Part shown: piece by piece, positions 9,717 to 19,658 of the stretch
Layout of the letters: every line of letters starts with the position of its first letter
Position numbering within the stretch: position 1 is the stretch's first letter
DNA from: Bacillota bacterium
GTDB taxonomy: Bacteria; Bacillota; Clostridia; Christensenellales; SZUA-584
DNA length: 64,000 nt
Assembly: GCA_023461435.1 (NCBI GenBank)
Contig: JAEYLC010000034.1
Span: 124,001-188,000 of the forward strand
Reading direction: 5' to 3'
Program-made: the position numbers and the translations under genes
Notes under the pieces: generated by a model
The model's database searches: none
What the model was told of the DNA's origin: nothing
Seen by the model: the letters and a program-made list of their open reading frames with translations, nothing else

Positions 9717-10073
9717 GCTAAAAACGTCTAGATTGACTGTAATACGACTGAACATGTTAATAAAAATCAACCATTAGGGCAAATCGAACATAATCTGAGA
9801 GAATTTAATAAACATGAGATAAAATTGTTTCATTTCCTATATTGAGAAGGAAGAAACGTTTAGCTCAAAATAGTGGGCCTCGGAAACATATCCTAAAGGA
9901 TCAAAGAAAAATCTATACCATTAATAAGATCTGAACAGCATTATAAAAAAATGTGGGTGATAATTATTGCTTGGTAAAAGAAATTATTCGAAGATTTCCA
10001 TCTGAATAGAAATAATGGAACGAATTATTAGATTAACCAAATTAAAGACTCGGTCATTCATAGCCGTTACAGC

Positions 10074-10087
10074 GCAAAACGTTTCGC
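10074..10087 (+). promoter_or_regulatory. LacI-type operator 2
   Basis: GCAAAACGTTTCGC matches operator 1 at most positions; the two together suggest the consensus GCGAAACGTTTCGC. It lies 201 bases before the GH95 start. A weaker AAACGTTT core is at 9854-9861. Confidence 0.55.
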
Positions 10088-10116
10088 TATGAGAATTTGA
10101 TTATGTGAAAGGAAGA

Positions 10117-10221
10117 ATGTATAAAAAAGCGACAGTAGACGCATTGAATAATAGATTGCTATTCGAAGCCGGAATGCTTTTAAACAGCTGCCCTAATAAT
10201 AGGTTTATTCAATGCATTTGA
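10117..10221 (+). CDS. Possible 34-codon leader ORF upstream of the GH95 gene
   Basis: An ATG with AAAGGA about 4-9 bases upstream opens a 34-codon frame ending in TGA at 10219-10221. Its coding sequence holds both arms of a perfect 11-bp inverted repeat. It resembles no family I know. It may be a chance frame or a translated leader; only its position supports it. Confidence 0.25.
   Translation: MYKKATVDALNNRLLFEAGMLLNSCPNNRFIQCI
10141..10215 (+). repeat. 11-bp perfect inverted repeat in the GH95 leader
   Basis: GCATTGAATAA (10141-10151) and TTATTCAATGC (10205-10215) are perfect reverse complements 53 bases apart. They could form a long-range RNA hairpin before the GH95 ribosome binding site, or mark an old insertion boundary. 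Confidence 0.5.
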
Positions 10222-10287
10222 TATTTATTTTTTGAAGTGAAATTTTGTTGATTCAGCTCAACAAAATATTATAGTGGAGGTTGAATA

Positions 10288-13200
10288 ATGAACAAGCGGC
10301 TTATAGCAATAACAATTGCGATTGTTATGATGCTTACGTCTTTTCCTGCTGCAACGGTAAATGCGCAGGAACCGTTAGACGCAGCAGCTGAAGGATCTTT
10401 GAGTTCCTCCGATAAACCAATGTCGGATGGGAACCTTTTAAGGATGTGGTATACCAAACCCGCATCAAACCCAGGTACCTCTACGAGCTGGCAAGCTGAG
10501 ACGCTTCCACTCGGTAATGGCACCATAGGCGGTTTGGTTTTTGGCGGCGTTTCAAAAGATCGTGTGCACTTTAACGAGAAATCTCTCTGGACAGGTGGAC
10601 CCGGCTCGGTGCAGGCTACCATAAATTATCCCGCATCCGACGCACTTCCTGCCGGTACGACACTGCCGTATAACGGTGGTAACCGCGTCACAGCTGTCAC
10701 GCCTGCTGCACTGCAAGCGTATCGCACGTTGCTGGATGATAAGAGTATCAACATTTGGGGTGAGAACTTTACCAATCCTGCTTCCTCCGGCATCATGGAG
10801 ACCGTGTTCGGCTCAAGCAGCGGCAACCCATCGACCCAGATGTCCAGATGGCAGGACTTCGGCGACATTAATTTAACTTTCCCAGATGTTGTCGATGCAT
10901 CAGCGCAAAACTATGTGCGCGATTTGGATATGCGCACGGGTCTTTCCACTGTCAATTATGATTATAACGACGTGCACTATGAGCGTGAGTATTTTGTAAG
11001 CTACCCGGACAACGTAATGGTCATGCACCTGACGGCTTCTCAGGCTGCATCACTAACCTTTGATGTGTCCACCGCGTTGGCGTCTGCTGATTTAAATACT
11101 CCGGCAAACACAAACCGAAGCCTCTCCATTGAAGACGGAGACACTATTGTTTTGGACGGCTCGTTTAAGATGCCTACAATAGGATCGACCGGCACATACG
11201 CACTCAATGGACTGAAATTTGCGTACCGCTTGAAGGTTCTCAATGATGGCGGCACCTTAACCCCCAATGCATCAACCAACACCATCTCCGTCACTGGCGC
11301 AGATTCCGTTACGCTGGTTTTTTCATGCGGAACCGATTATAAGAACGAGTATCCCAACTACCGTTCCGGTGTAGATCCGCACGAAACAGTCAAAGCTACG
11401 GTGGATGCTGCGGTCGCTCGAGGCTATGAGAGCTTAAAACAGCGTCATGTGACAGACCATTCCAATCTCTTTGGCCGCGTGGAGATCGATCTGGCTGATG
11501 GATTCGTTCCGACGATTTCTACCGATGAACTGGTAGCAAGCTACGGTCGAAGCATCATCCCGGAACAGCCTTATGTTAATGTGGCATCGGGAAGCTCGAT
11601 TACAGCCTCCGGCAGGCAGAGCACCACCTATACTGAAACAAAAGCAGTTGACAACAACAACAACACCATCTGGATTTCAGAAAACAGCAAAACACCTTCG
11701 GCAATCATCACTATGCCGAATGGAATCCCAGTCACATTCGACATGCTACAGCTTGTTTGTGTTACACCGGGTTACATGCTGGAATACAAATCCGGCTCGG
11801 ATTGGTTGCCCATCGTTGTTAAGGACACCCAATATAAGTTGGATCAGGATTTCCGCGACGACATTGTGAAAATCGACCCGGTTACCACCACCGACATCCG
11901 AATCCGTTGGGATTCTGATAAGGTTGAACTTGGCAACAATATATACTATAACAAGACATTGGGCGAGCTTAGAGCCTTCGACACAACGAAGCCCGCCGTA
12001 ATCACAAATCATATTGCAACCGATCAGGAGCAACGTGCTCTGGAGTCAATGGCGTATCAGTATGGCCGCTATCTGACCATCGCCGGATCGCGCGAGGGAA
12101 GCCTTCCCACAAACCTCGGTGGTGCATGGCTTATCGGTAGTGCAAGCGGACTTTGGGGCTCCGATTATCATTTCAATATTAACGTACAAATGAACTATTG
12201 GCCAACACTGTCGGGCAATCTGGCAGAGTGCGAAACTGTGTTCAATGACTACGTTGACTCTCTCAGAGAGCCGGGCCGCGTGACGGCTGCTCAGTCTGCA
12301 GGTGTAGTAAGTGGACCGGGCGAAGCAAATGGCTTTTTGGTTAACACCCAGAATAATATCTATGGCTACACAGCACCTTCCGGAAGCCAGGAATACGGCT
12401 ACAATATTGCCGGCTCTACTTGGGCGCTTCAGAACGTATACGACTATTACCGCTACACAGGCGATGTGGATTATCTTAGAAATGAAATCTACCCCATGAT
12501 GAAGGAAATGGCAAATTTCTGGGAAAATTTCCTCTGGTATAGCCCCTATCAGAAGCGGCTGGTTGTTTCTCCTTCCTGTTCCCCTGAGGAGGGTCCTGTA
12601 GTCAACGGCTCAACCTACGACCAGAGTTTAGTGTGGGAGCACTTTAAGAATATCATTGAGGCGGCACAGATTCTTGGCGTTGACTCCGACAAGATTGCCC
12701 ACTGGCGCTCAATTCAAGATGAGCTCCAGCCCATTCAAATCGGTAATGACGGCCAAATCAAAGAGTGGTTCGAGGAAACCTCCTTAGGTATGGCATCTGC
12801 CGGCTCCTTACCGGAGAGTAAAATCCCCAACTACCGCGCCGGTATTGCTCCTGTTGACTCTATTGTCCCGCACCGCCATCTTTCCCAGCTCATAGGCCTC
12901 TATCCCGGCACGCTTATCAGCAAGGACAGCTCCCAAGAGGTCATTGATGCCACCATGGTGTCGCTGGAAGAACGTGGGTTTGGTGCAACCAGCTGGTCCA
13001 AATCCCATAAGATCAATTCTTGGGCAAGAATGGGCTTAGGCGAGGAAAGTTATCAGATGCTGCGCAGCATGCTGGGCGGCGGCAACGCCGGTCTCCAGGG
13101 CAACCTGCTTGCTTCCCATGGTAACAACTCCGGCGGTACAATTAACTACACCGCATCACCGATTTTCCAGATCGACGGCAACTTCGGTATGGCCGCCGGT

Positions 13201-16200
13201 ATCTGCGAGATGCTCTTACAGAGCCAGCTGGGATATACGCAATTTCTGCCCGCGCTTCCGAGCGAATGGGATACCGGAAGCATTTCGGGGATTGTTGCGC
13301 GCGGTAACTTCGTGATCGACATGAACTGGTCGGACGGAATAGCGGACCAGTTTAAGGTGACGTCCCGTAACGGCGGAACATTCACAGGGGAGTACCTCGG
13401 CATAACAGCTGCTACAGTCAAGGAATCGGACGGCACGCCTGTTGCGGTTACGACAACTGGGTCTGACAAGATATCGTTCAATACTCAAAAGGGTAAAACG
13501 TATGTGATAAATATAAACAAGCTAAGCATCGTGATCGGGGAAGCCAAAACTATTTCGAATACGATGACGGACGCCAACCTTGCCACAGCCAAGGCTAGAC
13601 TGGACGCCGCGGTCGCGCATGCGGAACAGCTTATGGCGGGCGGCGCTGCAGATTACTCTTCAGAAGTCTCTGTGTTGCTGGATGTTATGGAATATGCAAA
13701 CACGGCGATCGCGTTTGACGGAGCGATCAACCAGTCAAAAGAACAACTGGAAGACCTGACTGTTGGAACTCAGCTTTGGGAGTTCTCCCAGGCAGAGCAT
13801 GACGCGTTCGCACAACTGATTAACAATTCTATCAGTGTGATTATGGACAATGCTTCCACGCCTGAAGCGATGAAGAGTAAACAGGCGGACTTGCAGACTG
13901 AGCTTGCGATCATAGCGGCAAGGATAACGTTGATACGGGTAGATATTACGCAACAGGGTACGAGCGTGACGATGGACTCCTACTATGATGTACCTGAGAT
14001 CCGATACACATTGGACGGCTCTGAGCCCACGGCATATTCAAATATCTATAAAGCGCCGCTTACGATCACAAACGCTGCAAATATCAAGGCTGCGCTGTTC
14101 TATAACGGCGAAAAGCTGGAAAGCTCATCCGCGTTTAGAATCCCCGCCGCCGTCAATATTGCGCCCACTGCCACGGGGGCTAGTGCATCCAGTTCAGAAT
14201 CTTCTACGTATGACGGACCGAAAGCGATAGACGCAAGCGCTACCTCGGCTTGGAGAGCGGCCGCGTCTGCGACTACGGCTACGCTGGAGCTGACGTTCCC
14301 CAAAGCGGTTACGGTAGATCAGATGATATTCAGGCAGCAATACAACGCTTCTTCCTATTATATAACCCAATTTAATATTGAGTACTGGCAAGACGAAGAG
14401 TGGAAAGTTGCGTACAGCTACAGCGGTGAAAAAATAACGGCAGCCACATTCACTGCGGATCTGACATCTACGGTTACTTCAGATAAAATCCGTATGAATA
14501 TACTCGATTGCAAAGCCCCAAGGCTGTATGAGTTTGAATTGTATAACACTGCCCCGATATCGATGTCGAGCGACAAGAGCACGCTCCAGAATGAATTAAG
14601 TAAAGCGTCGGTGGCTATCAACCACGGAGTTGTTGAGAACCCGGCGACGTCGACCTCGCAGACGGGTATCCAGAAGGCGTACAATTGGTCGTATAATTAT
14701 GCCAAGGCAGTTAACGAGCGCGACCTGGCGGATCAGGCTACGGTCGACGATGCGTACGATAACCTGCATGCCATGCTGGCGAGCCTAAAATTAGTGACCG
14801 GCGATCCTGCTGCGCTCGCTGCCTTGCATGATGCCGCGGCGGCGTTGGTACTGACGGACTACGACGACCCGGATAAGGTAGCGGCTTTCTCGGCAACGCT
14901 TGCCCGCGCTGCGGCTTTGATTGCGGACAGCACGACGCTGCAGGCTGAGTTTGACGACATGTGTACAAAACTGACGGCTGCTCAGAATGCGATGCAGGCA
15001 ACGGTTAAGGACTGGACATCTCTTATGGCTATGATCGCCATAGCAGACGCCATTCAGGATCAGATTGACAAAGGTACAGTATTTGAAACGGGCATAGAAG
15101 AATTTACTGCAGGCCGTGCGGCTGCACATGCAATTGCCGCGAAGCCTGAGACAAGACAGCAGCAGATCAACGAAGCTGCGGACGCATTAAAAACAGCGAT
15201 CACAGTGCTCGTACCGGCTGTTCCGGGCGTTGGAAAAGAGGCTTTGATGACAACCGTTAAGGTCGGCAGCCTTGCCATAAGCCGCGGTGTGATCAACCTG
15301 CTTACGCCAACCGAAAAAGCATCCTTTAATCAGGCGATGATAGGGGCAAAGATGGCGCTGAATAATCCCGCTGCAGATCAGACTGCTGTTGATAATGCCA
15401 ATAACGCCCTAAATGCAACACTGACGCTGCTTAAGCTTAATAAGGCAACAGATATGCAAAAACTGCAGAGCCTGTTTGACGATTGCTCAAAACTGGTGTT
15501 GACGGATTATGATAACGCTGCGGCGGTTAAAGCGTTTGAGACAACACTCAATACGACGAGGTTGTTGTTATCAGATACGGATGCGCTCCAGCGTGAAATC
15601 GACAATCAGATAGCCCCGTTGCAGAAAGCGGCGGAGCTTATGAAGCAGAGCTTAAAAGACAGAAACCAGCTTAAGAGTATGATCGACGCTGCATCCCTGA
15701 AGCTGATTGATGCCAAATCCGGAAAGTATGTCGAGGCTGATGTTCGGATACTCGAGCATGCGATCGCGTCAACTCAGATAATACTGAACGACCCGAAATC
15801 GAGTCAGGCGCAGATGGATGAAGCCGTCAGGAGCCTCCAGAACGCAATGGCCGGACTTAGGCTTGCAGCAGACAAGACCAAGCTTGCGGCGTTGATTGAG
15901 ACTGCAGGCAAAATAAACCTGGAAGCATATACGACAAAGACGGCAAATGCGCTGGTGACAGCAATGACGAAAGCCATTCAGGTACGTGACAATCCGAATC
16001 TAAGCGTGGATGAACAGGCTCAGGTCAATCAGGCTACAGATGATCTGCAAAAGGCGATAAACGGGCTGGTGCGGAAATCTTCCGGCGGGACAAGTACTAA
16101 CAGCTCAAATAATACGACCACGAATACAAATGATAATACGGAAAAAGAAAAAGTGTTAAAGGACACGAAAACCGGTATCAGCGTCAGTGTTGGTGATGAT

Positions 16201-16908
16201 ATCAAGGAAGGCGTCAAATTGTCTGTGGTCCCGATCTCTGAGGATAGCGAGGAATACAAAGCACTGTTGGCCGGGATTAAAGATGAGCAGACGATGATAC
16301 TTGCATTTGATATCTCTCTGGATGCGGACTATAAAGGCCCGATAACGCTGCATTTCCCTGTTGGTGACCAATACAACGGTCAGACGCTCACGCTGCTGCA
16401 TTATGTGGACGGCGCGGTAGAAAGCTACAAAGGCCTTGTTGAAAATGGTATACTTACCGTGAAAGTCAGCCATCTGTCACCGTTTATCGTCGTGGTAAAT
16501 AACTCGGAAGCTAATCCGGAAGCTAGCCCGGCTGAGACTGAGGCTACAAACTCAGAAACGGCGATTAGCGGGCTGCCGCAGGAATGCAAGCTCAATGAGG
16601 GAGGACAAGTCACCTGGATGCCGTCTCCGGCAGGAGGAACGTGGAAATTCGATGAGAGCTATCTCTCGAAGACGGAAGATGGCGAATCCGTCACATTCAC
16701 AGCGATCAAGACTGGCAATACAAGCATATCCTATACGGTGGATGATATCACGGCAACCGTATCCGTCACGATTCAGCAGGTAGTCGGGCAGAGCGGAGGC
16801 AGTATCATTCTATGGATAGTGATCGTGTTGGCTGTAGTTTTGGCCGGCGGAGTCGCTGCTGTTGTGATCATTAAGAAAAAAAAGAGCAGCGGATCTTATA
16901 ATGTCTGA
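10288..16908 (+). CDS. Giant surface GH95 glycosidase (alpha-L-fucosidase/galactosidase family) with FIVAR repeats
   Basis: 2206 residues; GTGGAGG precedes the ATG. Order: signal peptide (1-27); GH95 N-terminal beta domain (about 50-420); an inserted discoidin/F5-8-like domain (about 425-566); the GH95 (alpha/alpha)6 domain with the residues expected from family knowledge, N630 and N632 in NINVQMNYW, E767 in SPEEGP and D963 in QIDGNFG; a C-terminal beta domain to about 1080; a helical region; a chitobiase C-terminal-like domain (YTLDGSEPT, about 1218-1280); a second discoidin domain (about 1288-1420); several FIVAR-like helical repeats (about 1430-1930); a module shared with the protein at 2502; an Ig-like domain; and a C-terminal membrane segment with KKKK. 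No LPXTG is present. It probably removes terminal fucose or L-galactose from host or plant glycans at the cell surface. Confidence 0.9.
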   Translation: MNKRLIAITIAIVMMLTSFPAATVNAQEPLDAAAEGSLSSSDKPMSDGNLLRMWYTKPASNPGTSTSWQAETLPLGNGTIGGLVFGGVSKDRVHFNEKSLWTGGPGSVQATINYPASDALPAGTTLPYNGGNRVTAVTPAALQAYRTLLDDKSINIWGENFTNPASSGIMETVFGSSSGNPSTQMSRWQDFGDINLTFPDVVDASAQNYVRDLDMRTGLSTVNYDYNDVHYEREYFVSYPDNVMVMHLTASQAASLTFDVSTALASADLNTPANTNRSLSIEDGDTIVLDGSFKMPTIGSTGTYALNGLKFAYRLKVLNDGGTLTPNASTNTISVTGADSVTLVFSCGTDYKNEYPNYRSGVDPHETVKATVDAAVARGYESLKQRHVTDHSNLFGRVEIDLADGFVPTISTDELVASYGRSIIPEQPYVNVASGSSITASGRQSTTYTETKAVDNNNNTIWISENSKTPSAIITMPNGIPVTFDMLQLVCVTPGYMLEYKSGSDWLPIVVKDTQYKLDQDFRDDIVKIDPVTTTDIRIRWDSDKVELGNNIYYNKTLGELRAFDTTKPAVITNHIATDQEQRALESMAYQYGRYLTIAGSREGSLPTNLGGAWLIGSASGLWGSDYHFNINVQMNYWPTLSGNLAECETVFNDYVDSLREPGRVTAAQSAGVVSGPGEANGFLVNTQNNIYGYTAPSGSQEYGYNIAGSTWALQNVYDYYRYTGDVDYLRNEIYPMMKEMANFWENFLWYSPYQKRLVVSPSCSPEEGPVVNGSTYDQSLVWEHFKNIIEAAQILGVDSDKIAHWRSIQDELQPIQIGNDGQIKEWFEETSLGMASAGSLPESKIPNYRAGIAPVDSIVPHRHLSQLIGLYPGTLISKDSSQEVIDATMVSLEERGFGATSWSKSHKINSWARMGLGEESYQMLRSMLGGGNAGLQGNLLASHGNNSGGTINYTASPIFQIDGNFGMAAGICEMLLQSQLGYTQFLPALPSEWDTGSISGIVARGNFVIDMNWSDGIADQFKVTSRNGGTFTGEYLGITAATVKESDGTPVAVTTTGSDKISFNTQKGKTYVININKLSIVIGEAKTISNTMTDANLATAKARLDAAVAHAEQLMAGGAADYSSEVSVLLDVMEYANTAIAFDGAINQSKEQLEDLTVGTQLWEFSQAEHDAFAQLINNSISVIMDNASTPEAMKSKQADLQTELAIIAARITLIRVDITQQGTSVTMDSYYDVPEIRYTLDGSEPTAYSNIYKAPLTITNAANIKAALFYNGEKLESSSAFRIPAAVNIAPTATGASASSSESSTYDGPKAIDASATSAWRAAASATTATLELTFPKAVTVDQMIFRQQYNASSYYITQFNIEYWQDEEWKVAYSYSGEKITAATFTADLTSTVTSDKIRMNILDCKAPRLYEFELYNTAPISMSSDKSTLQNELSKASVAINHGVVENPATSTSQTGIQKAYNWSYNYAKAVNERDLADQATVDDAYDNLHAMLASLKLVTGDPAALAALHDAAAALVLTDYDDPDKVAAFSATLARAAALIADSTTLQAEFDDMCTKLTAAQNAMQATVKDWTSLMAMIAIADAIQDQIDKGTVFETGIEEFTAGRAAAHAIAAKPETRQQQINEAADALKTAITVLVPAVPGVGKEALMTTVKVGSLAISRGVINLLTPTEKASFNQAMIGAKMALNNPAADQTAVDNANNALNATLTLLKLNKATDMQKLQSLFDDCSKLVLTDYDNAAAVKAFETTLNTTRLLLSDTDALQREIDNQIAPLQKAAELMKQSLKDRNQLKSMIDAASLKLIDAKSGKYVEADVRILEHAIASTQIILNDPKSSQAQMDEAVRSLQNAMAGLRLAADKTKLAALIETAGKINLEAYTTKTANALVTAMTKAIQVRDNPNLSVDEQAQVNQATDDLQKAINGLVRKSSGGTSTNSSNNTTTNTNDNTEKEKVLKDTKTGISVSVGDDIKEGVKLSVVPISEDSEEYKALLAGIKDEQTMILAFDISLDADYKGPITLHFPVGDQYNGQTLTLLHYVDGAVESYKGLVENGILTVKVSHLSPFIVVVNNSEANPEASPAETEATNSETAISGLPQECKLNEGGQVTWMPSPAGGTWKFDESYLSKTEDGESVTFTAIKTGNTSISYTVDDITATVSVTIQQVVGQSGGSIILWIVIVLAVVLAGGVAAVVIIKKKKSSGSYNV

Positions 16909-17018
16909 TCTGGCAGATATTAAAGATAAAAAAAGTATTACTGCTCGTTCCGTAAATATCGGGAAAACTTGATGTGTACGGATTAAATAGCACAAAAACA
17001 AGAATCTTAAGGAGTATT

Positions 17019-17051
17019 GCCGTCTTGCTGACAACAGCAGGACGGCTTTTT
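17019..17051 (+). terminator. Intrinsic terminator after the GH95 gene
   Basis: GCCGTCTTGCTG (17019-17030) pairs with CAGCAGGACGGC (17035-17046) around ACAA, with one wobble, followed by TTTTTC. Confidence 0.85.
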
Positions 17052-17123
17052 CTTATGCAAAGAAAAAGCTCGGATGGGAGATCATTACTTTAATAATATG
17101 TAACGATTTGAAGGTATTTGACC

Positions 17124-17436
17124 ATGTTCTACAACTTAGAACTTACACCTGCTTGTACAACGGAATCCATCGCGTTCGCGCAGCGCTATCGGTATATTAA
17201 GGACAGAAATGCGAAACTGCTGGAACTTTCGGTCGACTCGAATCCTTTACATATCGCATGGACCATCAGCACATATTAAAACACTGGCATCGAGAATTCG
17301 CTTCCGGTCATAGCGGACAGGGATTATGTCCGTTGCGAGAATGTATGGCATGATCTACATGGGCGTCCAGCGGCATCAAAATCGTGCTAAATATCCCCTG
17401 AAACAGGCCTTTTATCCCTCTCCAGTACACATTTGA
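17124..17436 (+). pseudogene. Peroxiredoxin (AhpC/TSA, Prx6-like) remnant
   Basis: The frame from ATG 17124 reads TPACTTESIAFAQRY ... LLELSVDSNPLHIAW, close to the FTPVCTTE ... LIGLSVDSN core of 1-Cys/Prx6-type peroxiredoxins, including the Cys. It meets TAA at 17277, continues as NTGIENSLPVIADRD in the same frame, then shifts by +1 at about 17335 to ARMYGMI (normal VARKYGMI), ending at 17436. The first 40 or so residues and the C-terminal third are absent. One stop, one frameshift and truncation make this a dead gene. Confidence 0.8.
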
Positions 17437-17860
17437 ACTATAGGCATGCCGCCTGGGGGATTAAAATAATCATTGGATCTATGAAGCTATTTGATAAAAC
17501 CACATATAACAACTTATAAAAAAAGAAATCCTGAGCATAACAGTCTAAAAAATAAACTATCCAAACATTAAGCTGCATTATATACCTGATTTGATATTAT
17601 ATACTATAGTTAAATATAATAACTTGTTCGACCCATTTAGTTTAATAATTTTAAGAAGTATGGTCTCTTGCTGCAGATAGCGGTAAAGGCCATTTTTTGT
17701 TTCTGGCGAAATCCAAATTTTCAACCAAAGCCATAAAGTAAATTAGATTGTTACTCCATAAATTTGTTTGGAGTCGTTCATGCTGCTAAAGATCAGGAAT
17801 ATTGTTCACCCATTGATAATTAATACTACCTTCAGCATAGGCATAAATAAATCACTTGGA
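17437..17860. other. AT-rich gap inside the element, nothing recognised
   Basis: This stretch of about 420 bases between the peroxiredoxin remnant and the 42-codon ORF is AT-rich. I found no open frame of note, hairpin terminator or repeat that I can support. Confidence 0.4.
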
Positions 17861-17870
17861 GGGGTTTCTG

Positions 17871-17999
17871 ATGAGCAAGAAAATTAATGTTGTGTGCTTT
17901 TATGACAGCCACGGAGACGATGTTTGGAGGCTTATAACAGAGTCGCTTCTTTTATTTATTCAGAGTGAACTTGCAAAAGATTCAGCCCATTTTTCCTGA
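17871..17999 (+). CDS. 42-residue ORF just upstream of the serine recombinase
   Basis: ATG 17871 has a strong TTGGAGGGG about 7 bases upstream and encodes MSKKINVVCFYDSHGDD..., 42 residues, ending in TGA 63 bases before the recombinase start. It looks translated and is probably co-transcribed with the recombinase. I do not recognise a family. Since large serine recombinases need a directionality factor to excise, and C. difficile skin encodes one, this small neighbour is a candidate. That is position-based inference only; it may be a decayed or unrelated gene. Confidence 0.55.
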   Translation: MSKKINVVCFYDSHGDDVWRLITESLLLFIQSELAKDSAHFS

Positions 18000-18062
18000 G
18001 CCATTGGACGGTAAGGTGTATGATAAAAATGATGAAAGGTTGCTCGTCTTTGGAGGCAGATT

Positions 18063-19652
18063 ATGCATTTAGAGATTAGCAATCCAATGGATTATAAAGT
18101 TGCACTATACATTCGGTTATCAAAGGAGGATGATAACGAACAAGCTGAATCTGAAAGCGTGACAAATCAGCGCAGTTTACTGTGCGATTTTGTCGAGAAG
18201 CATAAGCTTGATGTTTATAATGTGTATATTGACGACGGTTACAGCGGCACATCATTTGATCGGCCAGGATTCAATCGTATGATTGAAGATATTGAAAAGA
18301 AACGCGTCAATATGGTTATCACCAAAGATCTATCTCGACTCGGGCGCGATTATATCCAGACCGGACACTATATGGAGCGGTATTTCCCTGAACATCAGGT
18401 GAGATATATTTCGCTGCTGGATGGTATTGATTCGGGAATTGATAGTACAGCCAATGATATCACACCGTTTCGGGCCATTATGAACGATATGTACGCAAAG
18501 GATATCAGCAAAAAAATAAAAAGCGTCAAGCATGACAAGCAAAGGAAAGGGTTGTTCATTGGAGGGAAAGCCGCCTATGGATATAAGCTGTCCGAAAACG
18601 AAAAAAACAAGATCGTCATTGATGAAGAAGCGGCTGAAGTTGTGCGCATAATATTTTCATTGGCAGTGAGCGGTGAATCGTGCAGGAAGATTGCGGAGCG
18701 GCTTAATGCGGAAGGAGTGCCGACCCCGGCAGCTTATGCTGGATTAACTGTCGCTCGACGAGGGAAATACACACATCTTTGGAGTTCCGAACGTGTATCG
18801 GATATGCTTCAAAATCCTACATATGCGGGGAACATGGCACAGGGGAAAACCAAGCGTATCAATTACAAAACAAAAAAATGTATTCGTTTGGACCGGCAGC
18901 AGTGGCAAGTGGTTGAAAACACACATGAACCTATTATTGAAGAAGAGGTTTTCAATAAAGTCTCCGCACTCTTAAATGCGAGAAAAAAGACGCGAAGCCG
19001 AAAGTATGACTTTTTACTCAAAGGAATCATTCGATGTCATGAATGCGGTTATCCGCTCGCGGTTGTAAACAGGCCAAACGCCAAGGGAGAAGATACGTTA
19101 TACTTCATATGCCGGTCTTATCAACGCTATAGTAAGGGCCGCGTTTGTACATGCCATTCCGCGAAGGTTGATGAGGTGACCAAAGCCGTGATCGACAAGG
19201 TGATGGAGATATGCGGCAAATACATTAACTCCGGTGAACTGGAGAAACTGACAGCAATGGCTTTGGAAGAAGACGCGCAAAGTGACAACTTGGCGGCTGA
19301 AGTGACTCGCTTGTCCGCTAAAATCGACGCATTGACAGCGAATCTGGACAAAATGTATTTGGATAAATTATCGGGTTTGCTAGAAGAAACTGACTTCCTC
19401 CGGGTGTACACTCGGGCCAAAGATGAACGCACAATTCTTAATGAAAAGTTATTGCGGCTTCAAGCGGAACAGCAAACGCCTCAAGATCAACAAAAGTTGG
19501 TCAAAGAGCTTGTTAAACGGTTTTTAAACACGAAAGAACATAATAAAGAATTACTTTTCAGCCTTGTTGAAAAGGTAGAACTGACTGAGACAAAAGAAAT
19601 TCATATCCATTTTCGTTTTCACGGGCTGGATCCCCAAATTCACTTACAATAA
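18063..19652 (+). CDS. spoIVCA: Large serine recombinase, SpoIVCA-like excisionase of the sigK element
   Basis: 529 residues; ATG 18063 follows GGAGG by 6 bases. The resolvase domain starts at ALYIRLSKED (Ser20 is the likely nucleophile), with the conserved arginines in KDLSRLGRDY. Next come the recombinase domain (GKAAYGYKL ... VVRIIFSLAVSGESCRKIAERLN), a zinc-ribbon with CHECG and a later Cys pair (CTCH), a coiled-coil insertion (about 400-480) and a C-terminal tail. It would cut and join the two TCCTATGTATCG cores. Its stop codon lies inside the right arm of the attachment site, which begins the resumed sigK sequence 6 bases later. The symbol reflects role by position, not proven orthology. 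Confidence 0.92.
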   Translation: MHLEISNPMDYKVALYIRLSKEDDNEQAESESVTNQRSLLCDFVEKHKLDVYNVYIDDGYSGTSFDRPGFNRMIEDIEKKRVNMVITKDLSRLGRDYIQTGHYMERYFPEHQVRYISLLDGIDSGIDSTANDITPFRAIMNDMYAKDISKKIKSVKHDKQRKGLFIGGKAAYGYKLSENEKNKIVIDEEAAEVVRIIFSLAVSGESCRKIAERLNAEGVPTPAAYAGLTVARRGKYTHLWSSERVSDMLQNPTYAGNMAQGKTKRINYKTKKCIRLDRQQWQVVENTHEPIIEEEVFNKVSALLNARKKTRSRKYDFLLKGIIRCHECGYPLAVVNRPNAKGEDTLYFICRSYQRYSKGRVCTCHSAKVDEVTKAVIDKVMEICGKYINSGELEKLTAMALEEDAQSDNLAAEVTRLSAKIDALTANLDKMYLDKLSGLLEETDFLRVYTRAKDERTILNEKLLRLQAEQQTPQDQQKLVKELVKRFLNTKEHNKELLFSLVEKVELTETKEIHIHFRFHGLDPQIHLQ

Positions 19653-19658
19653 GCATGT

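Noticed and set aside
7170..19650. Element as a prophage
   Set aside because: There are no capsid, tail, terminase or lysis genes; only a recombinase and non-phage cargo.
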